This document shows positions 1 to 5,514 of a stretch of DNA of 7,302 nucleotides, in pieces; within the stretch, counting starts at the first letter, position 1; every line of letters begins with the position of its first letter. Origin of the DNA: Actinomycetota bacterium (GTDB lineage: Bacteria > Actinomycetota > CADDZG01 > WHSQ01); contig JADDQX010000111.1 of the NCBI GenBank assembly GCA_016781115.1, forward strand, positions 1 through 7,302, written 5' to 3'. A program made the translations under genes and the position numbers. Below the pieces are notes generated by a model. That model searched no databases. It had not been told where the DNA came from and worked only from the letters and a program-made list of their open reading frames with translations.

Positions 1-1
1 C

Positions 2-169
2 TTGGACATCCTCGAGAAGAACGAGCGGAAAGAAGAACGGGCGTTGGCTGCGGCCGACGACGGGATCCCGGTCGCCCCCGACGGTCAGGCGGTCTTGCTC
101 GCGCTCGCCCTCTCGCTCGTGATGGGCGTGCTGGGAGGCTGGTTCCTCAGGGTGTCGGGCGGGCGCTGA
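2..169 (+). CDS. 3' end of an unidentified membrane-anchored protein (5' partial)
   Basis: The frame is open from the left edge to a TGA at 167-169 and gives 55 residues. It starts with a charged, probably helical stretch (LDILEKNERKEERALAAADD), then a short linker, then one hydrophobic helix (about QAVLLALALSLVMGVLGGWF) and a short basic tail (RVSGGR). This is the pattern of a C-terminal membrane anchor with the bulk of the protein upstream, probably outside the membrane. The last 23 bases overlap the 3' end of copD on the other strand. A CopC-like periplasmic copper protein would suit that neighbour, but no copper-binding residues are visible in this piece, so the family stays open. Codon use looks coding, with G or C at most third positions. 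Confidence 0.6.
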   Translation: MDILEKNERKEERALAAADDGIPVAPDGQAVLLALALSLVMGVLGGWFLRVSGGR

Positions 170-1202
170 CGCCGCCGCCGTCCGAGCCTGCAGGAACGAC
201 TTCCTTCGTCCGGGCCTCTCCGGTCAGGAAACCCGTCATCCCCATGATCCCGAGCGCGAGGGCGAGCTCGATGGCGATGGTCTTTCTGAACAAGCCGCGG
301 ACGGCGGCGTCTTGGCCCGCCGCCACGGCAAGGTTGAGCTTCCTTCGAACGTAGAAGTGGTTGACCCCTCCCACAGCCAAGACCCCGAGGTACAGGGCGA
401 TCTTCGCCGACAGCGTCAGGCCGTAGCTCGTCTCGACCAGGTCTCTTAACCCGCCCACGTGCAGCAACGAGTTCACGGTCCCGGTGATCCCCAGGATGGT
501 GATCGTGACCAAGGCCACGGTCGAGAAGCGCACCACCATGGAGGCGAGCAGGCGAACGCGCTCTTCCGGGGCGCGCCCCCTCCAGCCGTCGGGGAGGACC
601 AACGCGAGGACGATGATCCCGGTGAACCAGGTGGCGCCGCAGGCTAGATGCAACAGGTCGTTCGCTACGGAAAGAAGCAGCGGAGAGCCGACGGCCGCGT
701 GCCCTGACAGCGTCGTCGTGGCCAGCAGGCCGAACGAAAGGGTTCCCCACCCGATCCACCACGCCCGCGAGGCCATAGGGCCCTCGTCTCCTGCGCCGGC
801 CAGGCTCCACTGCCGCACCCTGCCGATCAGCAGCACGGCGAGACCCGCAAGGAGAGGGAACCGAAGGAGGTAGAGCTGCCCGAACCTGGTCTCCAGCACG
901 GAGAAGACGGGCTCGGACGTGATCTCTCCCCCCTGCACCTCCGAGACGAGGGCGAACTGCAGCACGAGAGCGATCGCGGTAGCGACGGCGGTAGCCGTTA
1001 GCGCGGACTGGACCATCCCTTCGAGACGGGCCGACACCCGCAGCCGAGACTTCGCCCAGTCGTCTCCCTGCAGGCGGATGAACGAAGGCCGTACAACGAG
1101 CCACAACAGAGGGATCAGCCCGAACAGGAACGCATGCGAGGCGAAGGAGATGGAGCGGGCGAGGGTCAACCCGACGGAGCGGAAGGTCTCCTCGAAGCCC
1201 AT
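147..1202 (-). CDS. copD: CopD-family copper resistance/transport membrane protein
   Basis: This 351-residue protein has about eight hydrophobic helices (roughly residues 18-40, 66-87, 109-129, 145-166, 183-204, 222-248, 264-284 and 306-327). The second half matches the CopD domain: a helix with DLLHLACGATW (His185), then RFSTVALVTITILGITGTVNSLLH (read here as two consecutive pieces; His248), then YGLTLSAKIALYLG and NHFYVRRK. Other His residues in or near helices are H23, H168 and H282 and could bind copper. The family is thought to move copper across the cytoplasmic membrane, often with periplasmic CopC. The ATG at 1200-1202 has no Shine-Dalgarno sequence; a TAGTAT hexamer ends 10 bases upstream, suggesting a leaderless or very short-leader mRNA. 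It diverges from a 39-codon gene and converges with the partial gene on the left. The family call is firm; the substrate is inferred from the family. Confidence 0.85.
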   Translation of the reverse strand: MGFEETFRSVGLTLARSISFASHAFLFGLIPLLWLVVRPSFIRLQGDDWAKSRLRVSARLEGMVQSALTATAVATAIALVLQFALVSEVQGGEITSEPVFSVLETRFGQLYLLRFPLLAGLAVLLIGRVRQWSLAGAGDEGPMASRAWWIGWGTLSFGLLATTTLSGHAAVGSPLLLSVANDLLHLACGATWFTGIIVLALVLPDGWRGRAPEERVRLLASMVVRFSTVALVTITILGITGTVNSLLHVGGLRDLVETSYGLTLSAKIALYLGVLAVGGVNHFYVRRKLNLAVAAGQDAAVRGLFRKTIAIELALALGIMGMTGFLTGEARTKEVVPAGSDGGGVSARPTP

Positions 1203-1211
1203 TTACTCGGT

Positions 1212-1218
1212 GATACTA
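1212..1218. promoter_or_regulatory. Candidate bidirectional -10 region between copD and the microprotein gene
   Basis: The 22-base gap between the divergent starts holds GATACTA. On the minus strand it reads TAGTAT (1218-1213), a TANNNT -10 match ending 10 bases before the copD ATG. On the plus strand GATACT (1212-1217) ends 7 bases before the ATG at 1225. Neither gene has a Shine-Dalgarno sequence and I see no clear -35. Dyad symmetry of -10 elements is known to allow divergent transcription from one site, so assignment here is inference. Confidence 0.35.
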
Positions 1219-1224
1219 GTCTCG

Positions 1225-1344
1225 ATGACTTCTGCTCAGCTGATCCTCGTTTCGGTGACATCGGCCATCGTGGCGGTGTTCACGATGCTCGTCGTGGCGA
1301 CGATCCTCAGAGCGCGGAACCGGGACGACAACGAAGAGGACTAA
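1225..1344 (+). CDS. Small single-helix membrane protein of 39 residues, function unknown
   Basis: ATG to TAA encodes 39 residues. A polar start (MTSAQ) leads into one strongly hydrophobic segment (about residues 6-28, LILVSVTSAIVAVFTMLVV and on), followed by a basic patch (RARNR) and an acidic tail (DDNEED). Positive charge right after the helix predicts a cytoplasmic C-terminus. The reading frame is open well upstream, but that part lies antisense to copD and I treat it as a shadow; an in-frame GTG at 1210 is a possible alternative start. There is no Shine-Dalgarno sequence, and a GATACT hexamer lies 7 bases before the ATG. It fills the space between copD and the 3' end of the STAS gene, leaving 8 bases. 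Sharing a promoter region with copD makes a copper-related role possible. I do not recognise a family. Confidence 0.5.
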   Translation: MTSAQLILVSVTSAIVAVFTMLVVATILRARNRDDNEED

Positions 1345-1352
1345 GGCTCCTA

Positions 1353-1712
1353 CTAGTTGTTGCTGCGGAAGCCCTTGGCGGCTTCCTCCACGGTGGGCGC
1401 GATCGACACTCCCTCGCCGAAGCCGGTGATCGTGAACAGCTTGAGGTGTTGCTCTCTGGTGCAGGCGATGGCCAAGTCGCCGCCCGCCTCTCGCAGTCTG
1501 CGCACCCCGCCCATCAGAGCGCCGAGGCCGGACGAGTCCATGAACGGGACGTTGTCCAGATCCACCACCACCCGAGGCGTCTCCGACTCGATCACCGATC
1601 CGATCGCGTCGCGCAGAGAACCCACGGTGTAGACGTCGAGATCGCCCTCCGGGCGCAGGACCTGATATCCGTCCGCGTCGGTGACGTCGATGTCTATCTT
1701 CTGCTGCGCCAC
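1353..1712 (-). CDS. STAS-domain anti-sigma-factor antagonist (SpoIIAA/RsbV type)
   Basis: This 119-residue protein is a single STAS domain of the usual length. The strand DGYQVLRPEGDLDVYT and the helix that follows match the family. The motif FMDSSGLGAL carries the phosphorylated serine, by alignment S60, the first Ser of DSSGLG. In partner-switching systems the unphosphorylated form binds the anti-sigma kinase and frees the sigma factor. The start is GTG at 1712-1710, preceded by AGGAG at 1724-1720 with a 7-base spacer, so the start is well supported. It overlaps the 3' end of the SpoIIE-phosphatase gene by 19 bases, which implies translational coupling and points to that phosphatase as its direct activator. 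No RsbW-like kinase is in the window. RsbV-like versus SpoIIAA-like cannot be decided from this alone. Confidence 0.92.
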   Translation of the reverse strand: MAQQKIDIDVTDADGYQVLRPEGDLDVYTVGSLRDAIGSVIESETPRVVVDLDNVPFMDSSGLGALMGGVRRLREAGGDLAIACTREQHLKLFTITGFGEGVSIAPTVEEAAKGFRSNN

Positions 1713-3277
1713 TTCTCTTCTCCTGATCGTTCGTCGGCTTGGTTGTCGGCAGCGCCGGCGCCGCGGTACTCGATCACCAGCATCGTGAGGTCGTCGTCGA
1801 GCTTACCGGCTGCAAACCGCTCGACGTCCGCCACCAGCTCGTGCCCCAGCAGCTCGGGATCGAGCGAACCAAGCCGGATCAGCGCCTGCGCCAAGCGGTG
1901 GTCGCCGAAGACCTCGCCCTCGGCCGACTTCGCTTCCAGGAACCCGTCGGTGAACAGAACGAGCCGATCGCCGGGCGCGAGATGAATCACGGTCTCTGCC
2001 AACCCCGGGTCCTCGAACCACCCCAGAGCGCGGTTGCGCGGACCCTCGAGGTAGTAGCCCCTCACGCTGCCGTCGGGCGACGGCGCGCGCAGGAGGAAGG
2101 GCGGGTGGTGACCCATGTTCATCCACCTCACCTCGCCCGTCTTCAGATCCAACCTCGTGTAGATCAGCGTGGTGAAAGATTCGGGATCGGTCGCGTCGAG
2201 GAGCGCCCGGTTGGCCGAGGAGATCACGCGCTTCGGCGCTCCGCCGCGGCCTCGCTCGCCGCGCAGCGCGGAGAGGGCGACCGTTGCCATCAACGCGGCC
2301 GCGATCCCCTTCCCCGATGCGTCGCCGACGACCACGGTCAGTGCGTTGTCTTGTACGTCGACGTCGTACCAGTCGCCGCCGACCAGGTTCGCCTGGCGCT
2401 GGAGAGGCACGAGACGCGCGGCGGGCACGTCCGGCAGAGCCCGCTGGAGGAGGTTGCGCTGGATCGAGGCCGCGATCTCGAGCTCTCGGTCGTGGAGCGC
2501 GAGTTGCTGCAGCCGCTTCAAGCCTTGCTGCATCTCGGCCATCCGGGTGGCGAGCTCCCCGACCTCGTCACTGGAGCTGACCTCGATCTTCTGGTCGAAG
2601 TCGCCGCGGCCGATAGCCCGCGCCGCGTCGACGAGCTGGAGCAGGTTCCCGACCAGTCGGCGAGGCAGATACACCGTCAGGAAGATCGCGAGGCCGAGCG
2701 CGCCAACCAGCACGACGATCAAGGTGAAGATGGTTCGCTCCGTGTTCGAGCGGACGTCGATCTCGCTCTGGACGACGACGTCTCGCTGCGCGTCTCGCAG
2801 CACACCACCTATGCGTTCGATCTCAGAGATCAGCGTGGTTCCGTCCTGACCCAGGACGCGGAAGGCGCGACTCCGCTGGCCGCTTTCCGAAAGAGGGATG
2901 ACCTGTTCCTCGACGAGCTTCTGGAACGAGGCACCTGCGGCGATCAGATCCGCCAGCAGCGCGCGCTCGTCCGGCGAGGTGAAGAGGGGCTGAGCGCGCT
3001 CCTGCCAGAACCGCGCCGCCTCCGCCTCGGCGCGGTACTGGGCGAGCAGAACCGGTGGATTGCCGATGAGCGCTCCTCGAACCGCCGCGGACTGCGCGGT
3101 GTAGGAGCGAACGACCTCTTCGACCGCTACGAGGCCGGGGATGGCGTCGTCGAAGACTTCCTCTTGAACCGCGCGCGCCGAGGTCGTGAGCGACAGGGTG
3201 ACCCACCCGAGAAGGGTCATGAGCACGAGCATCAACCCGAACCCGCCCACGATCTTGAGCCTGAGAGGCACCCTCAC
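1694..3277 (-). CDS. Membrane sensor with HAMP domain and SpoIIE/PP2C serine phosphatase (RsbU/RsbP-like)
   Basis: The 527-residue protein has a first membrane helix (about 9-31), a helical extracytoplasmic region of about 150 residues (32-182, four-helix-bundle or CHASE3-like in look), a second helix (183-204), a HAMP linker (about 203-256, with AIGRGDFDQKIEV), a coiled stretch starting a typical pre-PP2C segment (ELEIAASIQRNLL), and a SpoIIE phosphatase domain (about 285-503). Metal-binding acidic motifs are present: GGDWYD (300-305), VGDASGKG (317-324), FTDG (443-446) and DDDLT (494-498). It should dephosphorylate the STAS protein encoded next, in response to a signal outside the membrane. 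The frame runs 194 codons further upstream, but that part lies antisense to the metallophosphoesterase gene. I chose GTG at 3277, just before the first membrane helix; GTG at 3271 is an alternative. There is no Shine-Dalgarno sequence. Confidence 0.9.
   Translation of the reverse strand: MRVPLRLKIVGGFGLMLVLMTLLGWVTLSLTTSARAVQEEVFDDAIPGLVAVEEVVRSYTAQSAAVRGALIGNPPVLLAQYRAEAEAARFWQERAQPLFTSPDERALLADLIAAGASFQKLVEEQVIPLSESGQRSRAFRVLGQDGTTLISEIERIGGVLRDAQRDVVVQSEIDVRSNTERTIFTLIVVLVGALGLAIFLTVYLPRRLVGNLLQLVDAARAIGRGDFDQKIEVSSSDEVGELATRMAEMQQGLKRLQQLALHDRELEIAASIQRNLLQRALPDVPAARLVPLQRQANLVGGDWYDVDVQDNALTVVVGDASGKGIAAALMATVALSALRGERGRGGAPKRVISSANRALLDATDPESFTTLIYTRLDLKTGEVRWMNMGHHPPFLLRAPSPDGSVRGYYLEGPRNRALGWFEDPGLAETVIHLAPGDRLVLFTDGFLEAKSAEGEVFGDHRLAQALIRLGSLDPELLGHELVADVERFAAGKLDDDLTMLVIEYRGAGAADNQADERSGEEKWRSRR
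1720..1724 (-). promoter_or_regulatory. Ribosome binding site of the STAS gene
   Basis: AGGAG lies 7 bases before the GTG start, inside the end of the upstream phosphatase gene. It decides the GTG start and contrasts with the genes at the head of transcription units here, which lack such a site. Confidence 0.7.
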
Positions 3278-3284
3278 CCCGCCA

Positions 3285-3308
3285 GTATCCTCGAACCGAT
3301 GTCGAAAC
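3285..3308 (-). promoter_or_regulatory. Candidate sigma-B/sigma-F-type promoter of the phosphatase-STAS operon
   Basis: On the minus strand GTTT (3308-3305) is followed by 14 bases and GGATAC (3290-3285). Sigma-B-family promoters have GTTT-like -35 and GGGTAT/GGGTAC-like -10 elements about this far apart; here the -10 differs at one position. GGATAC ends 7 bases before the GTG at 3277, which would give a leaderless or nearly leaderless mRNA. Partner-switch operons are often driven by the sigma factor they control. The match is short and could be chance, and the same bases also hold an ordinary GATACT hexamer. Confidence 0.3.
3286..3291 (+). promoter_or_regulatory. Candidate -10 element for a leaderless metallophosphoesterase mRNA
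   Basis: TATCCT fits TANNNT and ends 7 bases before the ATG at 3299, the spacing expected if transcription starts at the A of ATG. No Shine-Dalgarno sequence is present and no -35 is obvious. It overlaps the candidate -10 of the divergent phosphatase operon. Confidence 0.4.
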
Positions 3309-4174
3309 TGCTCCGGTCGGTTCTTGCTGCGTGGGCCGGGGTGGCGGCGTACAGCTTCTACGAGCCGCTGCGGTTCCGGCTGGTCTCGCACCGGGTGCCG
3401 GTGCGTTGGCGCGGCCCGGCGCTGGACGTTCTGCACCTGGCCGACACCCACCTGGCCCCCTCGGACCGAAAGCTCCAGAGCTTCCTGCGTTCGCTTCCCG
3501 ACCGGCTCGACAAGATGCCGGACCTGGTCGTCGCCACCGGCGACATGATCGAAGGCAGCGAAGGCATCGACCCCCTGCTGGAGGCGATCGCGAGCATCCA
3601 AAGCCGCTACGGCCACTTCTACGTCCTCGGCTCTCACGACTACTACGAGCCCGCCGGTCCCTCCTTCACGAAGTACTTCTCCGGCGAGAGGCCGAAGAAA
3701 CAGCCGCCTCGCGCCGAGTCCGCCCGCCTGGAGCGGGGTCTCCAGGAGGCCGGTTGGGTGCCGCTCACGAACAAGACCGAGACGATCGGCATCCAGGGCC
3801 GTCGCGTGCGTCTGACGGGCGTCGATGACCCCTACCTCCGGCGCCACGACGTCTCTCACATCTCACGCAGCTCGAGCGATGAACTCGCGCTCGGTCTCGT
3901 TCACGCGCCGGACGTCGTCTCGGAGTGGGCGCTGAACGGGTTCGACGTCGTCTTCGCCGGCCACACCCACGGAGGCCAGGTGCGGATCCCGCTGCTGGGA
4001 GCCCTCGTCACGAACTCATCGTTGCCGACGGCTCTTGCCGCGGGCCTGAATCGCGTAGGCGACACCTGGCTGCACGTGAGCCCCGGCCTAGGGACCGGCA
4101 GGTACACGCCGATCAGGCTGCTCACACCGCCCGAGGCGACGCTGCTGAGGCTGGCCCCCGCCGCGTTAGGCTGA
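3299..4174 (+). CDS. Membrane-anchored calcineurin-like metallophosphoesterase (YkuE-like)
   Basis: The 291-residue protein opens with a hydrophobic segment (about 5-20) that looks like an uncleaved signal anchor, then the metallophosphoesterase fold. The metal-site motifs run in order: VLHLADTHL (D49, H51), ATGDM (G81-D82), VLGSHDYYE (111-114 GSHD), LVHAPD (H202) and [11 protein letters not shown] (221-224). This is the usual two-metal phosphoesterase set, with the GNHD motif read as GSHD. The family hydrolyses phosphomonoesters or diesters at the membrane; the substrate cannot be read from sequence. The ATG lies 21 bases from the divergent phosphatase gene and has no Shine-Dalgarno sequence. 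The frame is open far upstream, but that is the antisense of the phosphatase gene. The gene ends 13 bases before tRNA-Pro on the same strand, so the two may be co-transcribed. Confidence 0.88.
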   Translation: MSKLLRSVLAAWAGVAAYSFYEPLRFRLVSHRVPVRWRGPALDVLHLADTHLAPSDRKLQSFLRSLPDRLDKMPDLVVATGDMIEGSEGIDPLLEAIASIQSRYGHFYVLGSHDYYEPAGPSFTKYFSGERPKKQPPRAESARLERGLQEAGWVPLTNKTETIGIQGRRVRLTGVDDPYLRRHDVSHISRSSSDELALGLVHAPDVVSEWALNGFDVVFAGHTHGGQVRIPLLGALVTNSSLPTALAAGLNRVGDTWLHVSPGLGTGRYTPIRLLTPPEATLLRLAPAALG

Positions 4175-4187
4175 CATTTGATCCGCT

Positions 4188-4264
4188 CGGGAAGTGGCGC
4201 AGTTTGGCAGCGCGCTGCGTTCGGGACGCAGAGGTCGGGGGTTCAAGTCCCCCCTTCCCGACCA
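4188..4264 (+). tRNA. proK-like tRNA-Pro(CGG): tRNA-Pro, anticodon CGG
   Basis: A complete 77-base cloverleaf can be drawn. The acceptor stem CGGGAAG (4188-4194) pairs with CTTCCCG (4254-4260). The D arm is GCGC (4197-4200) with GCGC (4210-4213). The anticodon stem CTGCG (4215-4219) pairs with CGCAG (4227-4231), and the loop TTCGGGA has CGG at 4222-4224. The T arm is GGGGG with CCCCC around loop TTCAAGT. Discriminator A4261 is followed by an encoded CCA (4262-4264). The C1-G72 pair with A73 is normal for bacterial tRNA-Pro. It reads CCG codons, which are frequent in this DNA. No strong terminator follows directly. Confidence 0.96.
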
Positions 4265-4347
4265 AGAGAAGTCGCAGGTAGCAGGCCGATTGGGTCTGCA
4301 TGATTAGCCCATTCCGACGGCGGCTGCCTGAAACTGCGTAGTCTGCG

Positions 4348-4369
4348 TGCAAGTCCGGCCCGTCTTGCA
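4348..4369 (+). terminator. Weak hairpin downstream of tRNA-Pro
   Basis: TGCAAG (4348-4353) and CTTGCA (4364-4369) form a perfect 6-base stem with a 10-base loop, followed by ATTCTCATCT, which is only partly T-rich. It lies 84 bases past the tRNA in an otherwise gene-free stretch (4265-4436). It could be a weak terminator or chance. Confidence 0.18.
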
Positions 4370-4424
4370 ATTCTCATCTCGGCCCTGTCTGTCTCCGGGC
4401 ATCTCCTTTGGATCGGGACAGGAG

Positions 4425-4430
4425 TACCCT
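4425..4430 (+). promoter_or_regulatory. Candidate -10 element of the ACT-domain remnant
   Basis: TACCCT fits TANNNT and ends 6 bases before the ATG at 4437. An AGGAG at 4420-4424 is 12 bases from the ATG, too far for a normal ribosome binding site. If active, this promoter could now serve the secreted-protein gene at 4650. Confidence 0.3.
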
Positions 4431-4436
4431 CCAAAA

Positions 4437-4653
4437 ATGCTCGAGGAGGTCATCATCAGCGCCGACGACCGGCCTGGAGTTCTGGCGGAGATGGGCGAAC
4501 CCTCGGGCCTCCAAGGTCAACATCGAGACCCTTAGTGCCTCCGCATACGAGGCCGCAACCGGCGTTGACCCGAAGCGCTTTTTCAGCGGGATGCAGCGTC
4601 AGGGAGGCCCGGTGCGTCTCGTCAGCAGAAGCCGAAGATCGGAGGGGACGTGA
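4437..4653 (+). pseudogene. Frameshifted and truncated ACT-domain protein gene
   Basis: From the ATG at 4437 the first frame gives MLEEVIISADDRPGVLAEMG, the first strand and helix of an ACT domain with its DRPGVL ligand-loop motif, and then runs into a TAG ending at 4535. From about 4507 a different frame continues the domain with ASKVNIETLSASAYEA, the expected second strand. The change lies in the 7 bases 4500-4506 (CCCTCGG) between the two matches; two more bases would restore one frame as ...GEALGASKVNIE. The resumed frame soon leaves ACT-like sequence and ends after a basic tail at TGA 4651-4653. So it is both frameshifted and shortened. ACT domains bind amino acids or other small ligands. 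The frameshift could be an assembly error, but the missing C-terminal half argues for real decay. Its last stop overlaps the next start as GTGA. Confidence 0.65.
4641..4647 (+). promoter_or_regulatory. Ribosome binding site of the first secreted-protein gene
   Basis: GGAGGGG lies directly before AC and the GTG at 4650. It supports this GTG as the start and implies translation from a longer mRNA, not a leaderless one. Confidence 0.55.
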
Positions 4654-5231
4654 CGCGCTCTAGATGGAGGAACAGGGTGTTGGCGGTGCTGGTGGCGACC
4701 ATCCTCTTGCCCACGACGGCCATGGCGACGGAGGAGGTGCAGTCCTACCGAGATCCCGATGACAGTCGCGGCAACCTCGATGTCCTGAGGGTGACCAGCA
4801 AGAGGGTCGTGACCGCGAGCGGCGTTGCCTTCCGCACGACTCTTTACATGGAAGACGCCTGGGACGACGAGGATCTCGATGTGGAGTTCTTCTTCACAGA
4901 GCTGGGGGCTCGATGGTCGCGCTGCGGCGACGACTGCAGCGGCAGCTACTACGGTTACATGTATTACGACGAGCAAGAGAGGCGATTGCGTGCGACTGGC
5001 TTCGAATCCAACAACTGCGGATGCCCCGACCTCGAGTGGAGAATCGGGAGGAGCGGCAGTCGCTCCGTGTGGTTCGACATCCCGGAGCCGTTCCTCTACG
5101 ACGGCACGTACGCCTACGAGATAGACCTCGAGACCTACTCGGTCAAGCAGGAAGAGCCGCTGGCTGCTCCAGTCTGTTTGTCCAATTGTCGGGATCAGGT
5201 AGAACACCTGAGATTCTCGATCGATCGCTAA
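4650..5231 (+). CDS. Secreted cysteine-containing protein, function unknown (paralogue A)
   Basis: The 193-residue protein starts with a signal peptide: basic n-region (RSRWRNR), hydrophobic core (about 10-20), and cleavage likely after AMA (residue 26). The mature part begins with an acidic motif RDPDDSRGNLDVLRV (34-48), which may be a calcium-binding loop by its Asp spacing. Cysteines lie at C92/C96, C123/C125 and C176/C180; six cysteines in an exported protein suggest disulfides. The central part is rich in Tyr and Gly (SGSYYGYMYYDEQERRL). No catalytic motif is visible. The GTG start has a ribosome binding site and overlaps the stop of the ACT remnant (GTGA), suggesting an inherited operon. 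The protein at 5515-6102 shares its length and motif order, so the two look like distant paralogues. I do not recognise a named family; the pattern suggests a small extracellular beta-rich domain. Confidence 0.75.
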   Translation: MTRSRWRNRVLAVLVATILLPTTAMATEEVQSYRDPDDSRGNLDVLRVTSKRVVTASGVAFRTTLYMEDAWDDEDLDVEFFFTELGARWSRCGDDCSGSYYGYMYYDEQERRLRATGFESNNCGCPDLEWRIGRSGSRSVWFDIPEPFLYDGTYAYEIDLETYSVKQEEPLAAPVCLSNCRDQVEHLRFSIDR

Positions 5232-5335
5232 AAGAACCTGCGAGCCTGTGCCGGTAGAGCCCCTCGTGCCCGTCTAGCTCAACAGCGAAAGTTGTTCCTC
5301 CGTAAAAAGATGATGAAATCGATCCGGTATCGAGT

Positions 5336-5349
5336 TCCTGGTCCCAGGA
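5336..5349. repeat. Short perfect inverted repeat in the convergent gap
   Basis: TCCTGG and CCAGGA are separated by 2 bases. It lies in the 283-base gap (5232-5514) between the two convergent secreted-protein genes. The spacing is too tight for a stable RNA hairpin, so a protein-binding dyad or chance is more likely. Confidence 0.2.
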
Positions 5350-5368
5350 GATGACACTGCGGGCTGAA

Positions 5369-5386
5369 GAGGAGCTTCGACTCCTC
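5369..5386. terminator. Hairpin between convergent genes, possible weak terminator
   Basis: GAGGAG (5369-5374) and CTCCTC (5381-5386) make a perfect 6-base stem with the loop CTTCGA. It is the best hairpin I found in the gap between the convergent genes, but no T run follows on either strand and it is 138 bases past the upstream stop. A Rho-dependent or processing role is as likely. Apart from this and the dyad at 5336, I see nothing in the gap. Confidence 0.2.
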
Positions 5387-5514
5387 AAGTACAGGGGTTC
5401 GCACTAGGTAGCTGCGGCTAGGGACGGGTCCTGCGCACTCTCAGGATGTCGAAGTCACCGTGATAGTGGGCTTGGAAAGGTGGAGGGAATCGGAGGGACG
5501 GCCCGTTGCGGCGT

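Noticed and set aside
85..1104. Minus-strand 339-codon frame inside copD
   Set aside because: It overlaps copD in another frame and is Arg/Gly/Pro-rich with no membrane or domain pattern; copD has eight helices and CopD motifs.
919..1224. Plus-strand extension upstream of the 39-codon microprotein
   Set aside because: It lies antisense to copD and looks like random Arg/Ser/Thr-rich sequence; only the part after 1225 shows a membrane helix.
1739..3298. Long plus-strand open frame antisense to the SpoIIE phosphatase, continuous with the metallophosphoesterase gene
   Set aside because: It mirrors a well-supported phosphatase gene and shows no domain of its own; GC-rich codon use keeps the antisense frame open. 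The real gene starts at 3299, where a signal anchor and the phosphoesterase fold begin.
3278..3859. 194-codon N-terminal extension of the phosphatase frame
   Set aside because: It is antisense to the metallophosphoesterase and has no recognisable domain, and the first membrane helix begins right after the GTG at 3277.
4122..4370. Minus-strand frame across tRNA-Pro containing [15 protein letters not shown]
   Set aside because: This is the familiar false protein produced by translating the antisense of a tRNA gene; the cloverleaf on the plus strand explains the sequence.
5143..5388. Minus-strand 81-codon frame in the convergent gap
   Set aside because: It overlaps the end of paralogue A, has no ribosome binding site or domain that I can see, and runs through the hairpin at 5369.
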